From positions 1 to 47,321 of the forward strand of contig JACMJB010000017.1 in assembly GCA_014380815.1 (NCBI GenBank): a stretch of DNA of 47,321 nt. The letters are read 5' to 3'. Numbering within the stretch: position 1 is the first letter of the stretch; each line of letters begins with the position of its first letter. Shown here in pieces: positions 33,350 to 40,773 of the stretch. This DNA is from Armatimonadota bacterium (GTDB taxonomy: Bacteria; Armatimonadota; Armatimonadia; Armatimonadales; Armatimonadaceae). The notes below the pieces were generated by a model. The model was not told the DNA's origin and made no database searches. It saw nothing but the letters and a program-made list of their open reading frames with translations. The position numbers and the translations under genes were made by a program.

Positions 33350-35197
33350 TTAAGAACCGGTATTCTTAGCGGCTTCCGCTGCCAACGATTCAAAGCGGGT
33401 CACCTGCGCCTCAAAGGCTGCGAGAGCGCCCTGCCAGAAATGGGCATCCGCCAGATCCACGCCAAGGGGATGCACCAGTTCCTGCGGCGATTGGGAGCCA
33501 CCGCTTCGCAGCAGGGACAGATAATTCGGAGCAAACGTGGCGGCACCCTGCGCCTGATACTGAGTGAACAGTGCATAGGCGAGCATTTCACCGAACGTGT
33601 AGGCGTAAACATAGAACGGGGTGGCAACAAAATGCCGAACGTAGCTCCACCACAGCGCATGTCCCGGTTCCAGTGTCACCGAACCACCGAACATCTCGCC
33701 CAGCTTTTCCTGCCAGATCTCTCCGTACCGCGCGGTGGAAAGCTCGCCATTTTTGCGCTCGGCGTGGATCGCCTGCTCAAACCGGTAAAGGGCTGCCTGC
33801 CGAAAGATGGTGGCGATCGCCTGATCAATCTGCTGAGCGGTCGCAGCGAGCTGTTGGGTCAGATCCTTTTCTTGTTTTTGCTGCGACTCAAACACCAGCA
33901 TCTCGGCGAAGGTCGAGGCCACCTCTGCCATCGGCAGCGTGCCGTGAAAGTTCAGCAATGTCTGATCCCGTGAAACGAAGGAATGAATCCCGTGCCCCAG
34001 TTCGTGCGCGAGGGTGCGCACATCGCTCGATTTCCCCAGATAATTGACGAAGATATAGGGATGCAGATCGGGCGTGACGTAGGAACAGAACGCACCGCCT
34101 CGCTTGGTGGGGCCGGTCGCCGCATCTACCCAGCCATTGTCGAAAAAGGCGGCAGCGGCGGCGGCGTACTCCGGGTGAAACTCCCGGAATGCGGAAAGGA
34201 CTCTCTCTTGAGCGCTGCCAAAGGAGATTGGCGTCTCCTTCAGGGCAATTGGAGCGTAGCGGTCGTAATGCGCCAGTTTATCCAGCCCAAGCAGGTGGCG
34301 TTTCGCCTCGTAATAGCGCGCGACGAGCGGGTACCCGGCAACTGTGGTCTCGACTACCAGATCCACGATCTCGGGAGCTAGTTCGTTGGAGATATGGCGC
34401 GCCTGTTCCGGATATTCAAAGCCGCGCAGCCGGTCATCGGTCGCTTTATCCTGGATCAGGGTGTTGAAGATAAAGGTCAGGGTCCGGGCATGGGGGGCGA
34501 GACCCCTCGTAAGCGCCTCTGCGGACGTTTCGCGAACCGAACGGTCCGAATCCTGCTGAAGGTCTAAAACCTCTGAGAGCGTCAGCGGCCTCTCCCACCC
34601 CTCCATCGAAAAGTGAAAATTGGAGATCATCTCCTCGTAGAGTCGGATGAACGCGCGCCGCCCCGTGTTCGCCTGCTCTTCCAAAACGCGCTCCTCAGCT
34701 TCGGAAAGCCGGTACGCCGCCCTTGCGGATACTGTCCGCAGGAAATGCCGGTAGGCCGCAAGAGCGGAGGCCTCCCCAGCGCGATCCAGCACCTCCGTAG
34801 GGACCTGAGCCAGCTCGATATCGAAAAAAAGAAGTGGCAGAGTAGCCCCTGTTGTCTTCTCGCGAATCCGCTGCAGGAGAGCACCGTTCTCCGGGCTACT
34901 GTCGGCGGCAAAGCGCAAATTGATATAGCCCATCGGCTTTGCGGCGGCCTGACTGATCCGTTCGTACTCCTGAATCGCGGTGGCAAGCGCTGCGGGTTCG
35001 TCCGCGACCAGGGCCGCGACTTTCCCTTTGTATCGCTCGGCGAGACCCTTCGAATCCAGATGCACCGTATCCAGCATCTCGAAGAGACGCGGGTCGTCTG
35101 GCCCCTCGAACAGGTCCGAGAGATCCCAGTGGGGAGGGGGTAGATCCGTGCTCACAGTCAGACTCGTCATATTTGTTAGATTCGGTGGAATGGTCAC
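33350..35197 (-). CDS. pepF: Oligoendopeptidase F (M3B metallopeptidase)
   Basis: 615 residues. The zinc motif HELGH (His398, His402) sits in TLAHELGHGIHSFVS, with a third ligand Glu in the downstream AEVASTFAEML stretch. The N-terminal M3B lobe (WDLSDLFEGPDDPRLFE) is complete. PepF cleaves short peptides in the cytosol, about 7-17 residues. No signal peptide is seen. I use GTG 35197 with AAGGA 12 nt upstream; an in-frame ATG at 35170 lacks a ribosome site. The 410-bp region upstream is divergent and holds a strong plus-strand promoter and structured sequence, not a gene of this strand. Confidence 0.93.
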   Translation of the reverse strand: MTIPPNLTNMTSLTVSTDLPPPHWDLSDLFEGPDDPRLFEMLDTVHLDSKGLAERYKGKVAALVADEPAALATAIQEYERISQAAAKPMGYINLRFAADSSPENGALLQRIREKTTGATLPLLFFDIELAQVPTEVLDRAGEASALAAYRHFLRTVSARAAYRLSEAEERVLEEQANTGRRAFIRLYEEMISNFHFSMEGWERPLTLSEVLDLQQDSDRSVRETSAEALTRGLAPHARTLTFIFNTLIQDKATDDRLRGFEYPEQARHISNELAPEIVDLVVETTVAGYPLVARYYEAKRHLLGLDKLAHYDRYAPIALKETPISFGSAQERVLSAFREFHPEYAAAAAAFFDNGWVDAATGPTKRGGAFCSYVTPDLHPYIFVNYLGKSSDVRTLAHELGHGIHSFVSRDQTLLNFHGTLPMAEVASTFAEMLVFESQQKQEKDLTQQLAATAQQIDQAIATIFRQAALYRFEQAIHAERKNGELSTARYGEIWQEKLGEMFGGSVTLEPGHALWWSYVRHFVATPFYVYAYTFGEMLAYALFTQYQAQGAATFAPNYLSLLRSGGSQSPQELVHPLGVDLADAHFWQGALAAFEAQVTRFESLAAEAAKNTGS

Positions 35198-35266
35198 CGT
35201 TTTGTTCGTTCCTTTGTGGGTTTCCCCCCTCTAGACGCGGCTCCCGCACGGTTGATTCCCGAAAGC

Positions 35267-35296
35267 TTGACAGCAGGTCAGATAGTACGCTATCAT
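35267..35296 (+). promoter_or_regulatory. strong promoter of the HNH leader or small RNA
   Basis: TTGACA (35267-35272, perfect), 18-nt spacer, TATCAT (35291-35296). Predicted start near 35303, more than 300 nt before the next start codon. Confidence 0.75.
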
Positions 35297-35302
35297 TTAG
35301 TC

Positions 35303-35533
35303 GTCGCACTGCAAGTTGTGAAAAACCGCGCAAGACTTTCAAAACGAATGACGCCAGAACCTGCAAACCTGATCGCTGGCCGGAGGAATGTTGCGGCAAC
35401 GCAGTACCGGGTCATGCGGTGCTGTCAGCATCTACACACGCGTCAGCATCAACAGACTTTCCAGAGGGTTTTGTTTGCGACCCGATAAATCAAGCCTGCC
35501 CTCCAGAGTTCTGGTGAGTGGGCTTTTGTTTTC
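35303..35533 (+). ncRNA. Candidate structured RNA or regulatory leader
   Basis: About 230 nt without a convincing reading frame. Pairing seen by eye: 5' GTCGC (35303-35307) with GCGAC (35477-35481); AAAACC (35322-35327) with GGTTTT (35467-35472); GTTGC-G-GCAAC (35390-35400); CAGTACC/GGTGCTG (about 35402-35424). At 35492-35525 an AAGCC/GGCTT stem with an apical CCAGA/TCTGG hairpin is followed by TTTGTTTT, like a terminator. A 6S-type RNA, an attenuated leader of the HNH gene or chance structure all remain possible. I found no tmRNA, RNase P, SRP, T-box or cobalamin signature. Confidence 0.35.
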
Positions 35534-35609
35534 AGGGTCCACGCAGCGATAGGGGTAACAACAAACCGAGGAATGTAGACTGGGGTGTGGGAAGGAGCGC
35601 CCTCAAGGG

Positions 35610-36221
35610 ATGAGCCAAGAAGTACTGGTACTGAACAGCGACTACGAACCGCTAAACGTGTGTAACCTGCGCCGAGCGATCATCCTTGTCTATTTGGGCA
35701 AGGCGGATATCCTGCATGCGCGCGACGAAGAGATGGCAGCGGCGGCAGCCGAGGGCCTTTCCAGCCTTGCGGGGCGAACCATGCTCGAAACTGCCGAAGG
35801 CGAATCCATCGCGGCCCCATCCGTCGTCAAGTTGCGCCACCATGTCAAGCGCCCATTGCCGGAGCTAAAGCTGTCTCGTCGCTCGGTCTTCGCGCGGGAC
35901 AACTTTACCTGCCAGTACTGCGGGAGCCAGGGCAAAGACCTGACTATTGACCATGTGGTCCCAAAGCGGCACGGCGGCGGTATGCAATGGGAGAATCTGG
36001 TGGCCTGCTGCCGTCGCTGCAACACCAAGAAGGGCGATAAAACCCCGGAAAAGGTGGGCATGAAGCTGCTGCGCGCGCCGCGGCGCCCCCGCTACACACC
36101 CTATATCTCGCTGAACAAGTACGTGGCCGGTACCAAGCATGTTATTTGGCGCGATTACCTGCCGATCTTCACCGATATTCCGGCATCCGCTGCAGGTAGC
36201 CCCGGTGCCGTGACTCAATAA
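35610..36221 (+). CDS. HNH endonuclease
   Basis: 203 residues. The N-terminal part (VLNSDYEPLNVCNLRRAIILVYLGKADILH) is typical of the stand-alone HNH proteins of Cyanobacteria and Deinococcota. The HNH core follows near residues 90-145: RRSVFARDNFTCQYCGSQGKDLTIDHVVPKRHGG, with the HNH His in IDHV and a zinc site of CxxC plus CCRRC (Cys pairs). It is a nicking or repair-type nuclease of unknown substrate. GAAGGAG lies upstream, about 13 nt from ATG 35610. A long leader (see 35303-35533) precedes it. A hairpin (36241-36274) follows. Confidence 0.88.
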   Translation: MSQEVLVLNSDYEPLNVCNLRRAIILVYLGKADILHARDEEMAAAAAEGLSSLAGRTMLETAEGESIAAPSVVKLRHHVKRPLPELKLSRRSVFARDNFTCQYCGSQGKDLTIDHVVPKRHGGGMQWENLVACCRRCNTKKGDKTPEKVGMKLLRAPRRPRYTPYISLNKYVAGTKHVIWRDYLPIFTDIPASAAGSPGAVTQ

Positions 36222-36240
36222 TACACGCTCAGTGGCGGCA

Positions 36241-36274
36241 CCAGAACGCCCCTCCCTGCGGAGGGGCGTTCTGG
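36241..36274. terminator. strong 14-bp inverted repeat without a U-tract
   Basis: Perfect arms 36241-36254 and 36261-36274 with a 6-nt loop, between the HNH and xer genes. No run of T follows, so a factor-dependent terminator or RNA-stabilising hairpin is as likely as intrinsic termination. Confidence 0.5.
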
Positions 36275-36322
36275 TACTGTTAGGAGCCGCGAATCCCGAA
36301 CACCGACCCTAAAAAAGCAGCG

Positions 36323-37237
36323 ATGGATAACCACATTGAGGCATTTGTCGCTCACCTCAAGACAGTCAGAGGGGCAAGTGTACTGACGGTCAAAGCCTAT
36401 GCCGAGGACCTTTCTCAGTTTGTGGAGTTTGCCCGAAGCCAGGAAACGCTCCTGGATGCGAAGGCAATAGACACCGCTTTCCTCCGCTCCTATCTTTCCT
36501 CCCTCAGCACGGACCGTGCCCTGGCACGTGCCAGCATCGCGCGAAAGGCTGCCTCGCTGCGGGCGTTCTTTCGTTACCTGGTACGACGCGGCGTGTTGAC
36601 CAGTTCGCCCGCACAAAACCTCGCGACACCTCGCAAAAAAACACCGCTTCCAAAGTTTTTATCCGAGGATGCCGTGGCACTTCTATTAAATGCCCCAGAT
36701 CCGTCGCGACCAGACGGGCTGCGCGACCGTGCGATCCTTGAAACGCTGTATGCCTCTGGAATTCGGGGGGGCGAACTGGCCGCGCTGAGTGTCGGTGACA
36801 TTTTGCGCGAGGGCGAGACCGGTGAGGCCACGTTGCGGATTCGTCTTGGAAAGGGCAACAAAGAGCGTCTTGCCCTTCTGGGCCGCACGGCTCTTGCTGC
36901 ACTGGACACCTATCTCGAAAGAGGGCGTCCCATTCTGCTCGCAGGCGGCAGTCGTGCCAACGGCGCTCTATTTCTAAACAAACTAGGCGGCAGGCTGTCC
37001 GACCGGGGTGTCCGCCGCGTTTTTGACAAGTACTGTGACAATGTCGTATCGGTGCATAAGATCACACCACACACGTTGCGTCACTCCTTCGCGACCCATC
37101 TGCTCGACAACGGAGCAGATTTGCGCGTGGTACAGGAGCTTTTGGGGCACTCCGACCTCTCGACCACACAGATCTACACCCATGTCACCACTACACGCCT
37201 CAAAGAAGTTTACGACCGAGCAACTGGGGTGGAATAG
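36323..37237 (+). CDS. xerD: XerC/XerD-type tyrosine recombinase
   Basis: 304 residues. SAM-like N-domain (2-90) and catalytic domain with all six residues: Arg148 (GIRGGEL), Lys177 (GKGNKER), His250 and Arg253 (HTLRHSFATHLL), His276 (LGHSDLSTTQIYTH) and nucleophile Tyr285. Length and the absence of extra domains match chromosomal Xer rather than phage integrases. Xer resolves chromosome dimers at dif near FtsK. Whether this is XerC or XerD is not resolved. No dif-like site was seen here. No ribosome site is evident ahead of ATG 36323. Confidence 0.88.
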   Translation: MDNHIEAFVAHLKTVRGASVLTVKAYAEDLSQFVEFARSQETLLDAKAIDTAFLRSYLSSLSTDRALARASIARKAASLRAFFRYLVRRGVLTSSPAQNLATPRKKTPLPKFLSEDAVALLLNAPDPSRPDGLRDRAILETLYASGIRGGELAALSVGDILREGETGEATLRIRLGKGNKERLALLGRTALAALDTYLERGRPILLAGGSRANGALFLNKLGGRLSDRGVRRVFDKYCDNVVSVHKITPHTLRHSFATHLLDNGADLRVVQELLGHSDLSTTQIYTHVTTTRLKEVYDRATGVE

Positions 37238-37293
37238 GGGAGTCGCCTGCCGCTGAAATATTTTACTAAAAACTCGTCAGCGGCTGGATCTGT

Positions 37294-37302
37294 TGTTATA
37301 AT
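37294..37302 (+). promoter_or_regulatory. extended -10 promoter of the glycosyltransferase run
   Basis: TGT-TATAAT at 37294-37302: perfect -10 at 37297-37302 with an extended TGN. The -35 is poor (TCGTCA 17 nt upstream). The leader to 37387 is about 80 nt. The rest of 37238-37386 contains nothing else. Confidence 0.55.
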
Positions 37303-37386
37303 ACAGAGAGGGACCGGGCGAGAAGCCAATTTGCATTCAGATCCCCTCCAAGATGCAGTCCCTCGCTCTGGACACCTCGAGTCATA

Positions 37387-38550
37387 ATGAATCTCGGATT
37401 TGCGCTGGAATATTCACTCGGGCACCGTACCCACGCCCAGAACCTGAAGACGGCTTTGAGCAGCCGTCCCACGGAAATCCGGCTTGCGGGGATCAAGCCG
37501 ACGTATGTTGACGTGTCTTTTGACGGTATGAAGGGAGCCTGGACTCGCCTGCCAGGTATCCGTTCGAACTGGTCCCTGCGGGCTTCGCTTGGCGCGTTTC
37601 TGGGCCTCCGACCTCATACACGGCGACTGGATGGCGCGCTTTTTCATACCCAGGTGACCTCTCTGCTCTCATCGGGCTTTATGCGCCGTGTGCCGTCTGT
37701 CATCTCATTAGACGCGACACCAATTCAGTACGATGCGCTTGGTGCCTTTTACGGCCACGCTCCGAGCGGAAATGCCCGCCTTGAAGCGCTGAAAAAGGCC
37801 CTCAACAACCGCGCATTCGAGGCAGCCCGGTCGCTCGTTACCTGGTCCGAGTGGGCGAAAGCGTCCCTGATTGACGATTACGGAATACCGCCGGAAAAGG
37901 TTGTGGTGATCCCACCAGGAATAGATATCGCGCGCTGGGGCCAGGTCGGCGATTCGGGACGAAAAGCAGGCGCGCCGGTGAGACTACTGTTTGTTGGGGG
38001 AGATTTTGAGCGAAAGGGGGGCAGCCTCCTTCTGCGGGCATGGAAAATGCTTCCAGCGGCACTGCGGCGCTCCGCGGAGCTTCACATCGTCACCAAAACC
38101 TGGACCGAATCGCAGGAACAGGAGCGACGCCAGGAATCCCCGGAGGACTTCGCAACGGTTTTCGTGCATCGCGGTCTGCAGCCGAACTCGGCGGAACTGA
38201 GAGATCTTTACCGGAACGCGGATCTTTTTGTGTTCCCGACACAAGGTGACTGTTTGCCGCTGGCAGTTTTGGAAGCGATGGCATCCGGTTTGCCGGTCAT
38301 CACGACCTCGGTAGGCGCGCTGCCGGAAGCGGTACAGCATGGGCAGGCGGGATGGGTGATCCCGGTTGACGACTGCACCTCGCTAACAAGCGCAATCGAG
38401 GCACTGGTCAGCGACGAAGCGCTGCGCCGTACGCTCGGCAAGCAGGCGGGTGAAACCGCGCGGGCGCGGTTCGACGCGAAGCGCAACTATCCTGCCCTGA
38501 TGGAAGTGGTGACGCAGGCAGCGTCGTCTCCAGTACATCAACATCACTGA
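37387..38550 (+). CDS. GT4-family glycosyltransferase
   Basis: 387 residues. GT-B fold: the N-terminal half opens LGFALEYSLGHRTHAQNL; the C-terminal domain (about 198-375) contains VRLLFVGGDFERKGGSLLLRAW and the E-x7-E signature region TQGDCLPLAVLEAMASGLPVI. Predicted to transfer an activated sugar in envelope polysaccharide or glycolipid synthesis; donor and acceptor unknown. Start ATG 37387, without a clear ribosome site. First gene of a run with short gaps (24-40 bp) extending through 45296; the next gene is a second glycosyltransferase. Confidence 0.85.
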   Translation: MNLGFALEYSLGHRTHAQNLKTALSSRPTEIRLAGIKPTYVDVSFDGMKGAWTRLPGIRSNWSLRASLGAFLGLRPHTRRLDGALFHTQVTSLLSSGFMRRVPSVISLDATPIQYDALGAFYGHAPSGNARLEALKKALNNRAFEAARSLVTWSEWAKASLIDDYGIPPEKVVVIPPGIDIARWGQVGDSGRKAGAPVRLLFVGGDFERKGGSLLLRAWKMLPAALRRSAELHIVTKTWTESQEQERRQESPEDFATVFVHRGLQPNSAELRDLYRNADLFVFPTQGDCLPLAVLEAMASGLPVITTSVGALPEAVQHGQAGWVIPVDDCTSLTSAIEALVSDEALRRTLGKQAGETARARFDAKRNYPALMEVVTQAASSPVHQHH

Positions 38551-38574
38551 GTGAGAAAAGCCGAAGGTGAGTCA

Positions 38575-39741
38575 ATGAAGATACTGATGCTGATACCCAG
38601 CGTTCTGAAGCGCGACATCACCCCCGCCGTGGAGCAGGACAAGCATCCCCGTATGGATTACTATGCTCTCGCGGACGCACTCAGGCAATCCCGGGATTAC
38701 GGGTCCCGCATCGGCCAGAACGAAGTCGCGCTTTTAGATTATGGAGCACTGGAGGCAGATGGAGGCAAAAATCTGCCCTTTCTGGTCCGTCTGGCGCGGC
38801 GAGTGGCCGGGCGCGACGCCGCCCTCGCGATGCTGGGCTTTCTTCGATCCGCAGAACACGACACGGTCTTTACAAACGGGGAAAACATTGGCATCCCACT
38901 CGCCCTCTTGCTGCGAACGCTGCGGTGGCGAGGACGGCGGCGTCCCGGACACGTGACTATCGGGCACCGCCTTTCAACCGGTAAGAAGCGTCTCTTCTTT
39001 CGCACCTTGGGGGTGCATCGTGAAATGGATGGGATCTTTGTTTATGCAACGATCCAGGAAAACTATGGGCGAGATGTCCTTGGCATTCCCCCCACCAAAT
39101 TAAAGCGCATTGCATTCCATGCCGACGACAAGTTTTACCGACCGTCGCTGGCGGAGCGTGCAGAAAATGAAAGCATCGTCAGCACGGCGGGACTGGAAGG
39201 CCGAGATTACCCGACACTTCTCACGGCAGCCGCGCGTCTGCCAGAGGTAGCATTTAGGATGACGGGCGCTTCACCCTGGTCCAAACGAAAAAACGAAACT
39301 CACGGGCGCACTCTCCCCGCAAATGTCGCCGTCCGATGGTACGAATACGAGGAACTGCGCCAGCTATACGCCGAGTCCGACGTTGTGGCGGTCCCTCTTT
39401 ACGAGACAGACTTCCAGGCGGGAATAACCACGATCCTGGAGGCGATGGCGATGGGTAAGACGGTCGTCGTGACGCGCACGACTGGCCAGACCGACGTAAT
39501 CACCCATGGTGAGAACGGTTTGCTCGTTCCGCCGAATGATCCGGATGCCTGGGAGGCCGCACTTCGGCTTCTTCTGGCGAACCCCGAGGAACGCGAGCGC
39601 CTGGGGGGAAACGCTCGTCAGTGGGTGGAGCAGCATGCCACGCTGGATCAGTGGGCGGATGTTGTTGCTGCCTCGCTCATCAATAGCTGCCCAGACCCTC
39701 AAAGGGAAGCGACGCCGGGGCTGCATCCCGCCGCGTTTTAG
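38575..39741 (+). CDS. GT4-type glycosyltransferase
   Basis: 388 residues from ATG 38575 (MKILMLIPSVLKRD), with GAAGGTGAG just upstream; an in-frame start at 38551 would add 8 residues. GT-B layout with the conserved region YELRQLYAESDVVAVPLYETDFQAGITTILEAMAMGKTVVVTRT, where Glu in TTILEAMAMG corresponds to the catalytic-site Glu of GT4. It is only distantly like its upstream neighbour, so the two are not recent duplicates. The pair likely adds successive sugars to one glycan. Starts 24 bp after the previous gene. Confidence 0.82.
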   Translation: MKILMLIPSVLKRDITPAVEQDKHPRMDYYALADALRQSRDYGSRIGQNEVALLDYGALEADGGKNLPFLVRLARRVAGRDAALAMLGFLRSAEHDTVFTNGENIGIPLALLLRTLRWRGRRRPGHVTIGHRLSTGKKRLFFRTLGVHREMDGIFVYATIQENYGRDVLGIPPTKLKRIAFHADDKFYRPSLAERAENESIVSTAGLEGRDYPTLLTAAARLPEVAFRMTGASPWSKRKNETHGRTLPANVAVRWYEYEELRQLYAESDVVAVPLYETDFQAGITTILEAMAMGKTVVVTRTTGQTDVITHGENGLLVPPNDPDAWEAALRLLLANPEERERLGGNARQWVEQHATLDQWADVVAASLINSCPDPQREATPGLHPAAF

Positions 39742-39781
39742 TGCTGCATTCGGGCTGAGTTTTTGGCTTTGGGGAATTCTT

Positions 39782-40717
39782 GTGAAGAAGTTTTTTATCG
39801 TTCTCTTACTACTAGTCACCGCCGCATCACTTGCGGGGAATCTCTTTCTTTACCAGCGATACTCCACAAGTCGTCCGGTGATGCAGATCGGAACGGATGG
39901 CATTAGTGTCAAGGAGTACCGCGACTCCCTGGAATATCAGTTTGGGAAGCCGGTGCTGACCAAGATCGCGATCACCAAAATTGTGATGAACGCGGCGAAA
40001 AAAGCTGGGGTCACTCCCGGCGAAAAGGACGTGGACAGCCGTCTCTCGGATATCGAGCGCCGGATGCCAGAGCGATTGGAGATGGCCCGCAAAGACCCCG
40101 TTAAGATGGCGGATCTTCGCCGTGACCTGAAAGCAGACATCGCACTTGAAAACCTGAGTATGAAAGAGGTGAAGCTGAGCGAGACAGAGATTCGCGACTT
40201 TTACCGCAGGAATCCAGCGCGGTTTCGGGTGCCGACCCAGGCGCAAACAACCATGATCGTGGCCCAGAACAGCGTTGACGCCGCAACCGCAGAAGCGTTA
40301 ATGAAGGAGAAGGGGATGACTCCCGCCAATATTGCCTCCAGCCAGCCGCGGCTTCGAGTCGTCGGACTGAATTTCAGCCCTAACTGGGGCGCGCTGCCCG
40401 CGGAAGCACGGGCACGACTGAGCAGCGCGGTGATGGCGACTTCGGTGGGCGGCATAAAAAAAGTGGCGATCCAGAACCTCTTCTTCGTGGTGCGGGTAGA
40501 CAAACGCGCCAGCGAAGGGGTCGTCCCGTTTGAGAAGGCTCGTTCCCAGGCGGAGCGCTTCGCGCGTCTCGCCAAAGCGCCTCGTCGCGAGGTGGTTGTA
40601 ACGCGCCTTTACAAGGAAGCCAACGTTCAGTTTGAGATGCCCCGATATGCGAGTTATTTCCAGGAAATAGAAGCGGCCTCCCGAAATGTGGAGAGTGCAG
40701 CACTGCAGACGCGATAA
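39782..40717 (+). CDS. SurA/PrsA-like periplasmic chaperone, degenerate PPIase
   Basis: 311 residues from GTG 39782 with GGGGA 7 nt upstream (a frame open to 39506 is antisense-free but unlike the family). An N-terminal membrane helix or signal (VLLLLVTAASLAGNLFLY) is followed by a SurA-N-like helical domain (IAITKIVMNAAKKAGVTPGEKDVDSRLSD) and a parvulin-like part (about 140-245) in which I cannot find the usual catalytic pattern. A C-terminal helix (PFEKARSQAERFARLAK) resembles the SurA/PrsA end. It may be an inactive-PPIase chaperone for exported proteins. It lies between the glycosyltransferases and the PSCyt1/DUF1549 gene. Confidence 0.65.
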   Translation: MKKFFIVLLLLVTAASLAGNLFLYQRYSTSRPVMQIGTDGISVKEYRDSLEYQFGKPVLTKIAITKIVMNAAKKAGVTPGEKDVDSRLSDIERRMPERLEMARKDPVKMADLRRDLKADIALENLSMKEVKLSETEIRDFYRRNPARFRVPTQAQTTMIVAQNSVDAATAEALMKEKGMTPANIASSQPRLRVVGLNFSPNWGALPAEARARLSSAVMATSVGGIKKVAIQNLFFVVRVDKRASEGVVPFEKARSQAERFARLAKAPRREVVVTRLYKEANVQFEMPRYASYFQEIEAASRNVESAALQTR

Positions 40718-40773
40718 GATCAACACACGACCAAATCTGCGGAACCAGATGGGTGACGATTAGGCAAACCGAA

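Noticed and set aside
35216-35488. 90-codon plus-strand frame in the pepF-HNH gap
   Set aside because: It begins upstream of the promoter predicted at 35267-35296, so its start would not be transcribed from it, and no ribosome site or domain is visible.
35303-35533. SRP RNA, tmRNA or RNase P RNA identity for the structured leader
   Set aside because: No GGAA/AGCAGC SRP domain IV pair, no tRNA-like ends of tmRNA and no RNase P core (GAGGAAAGTCC) could be found.
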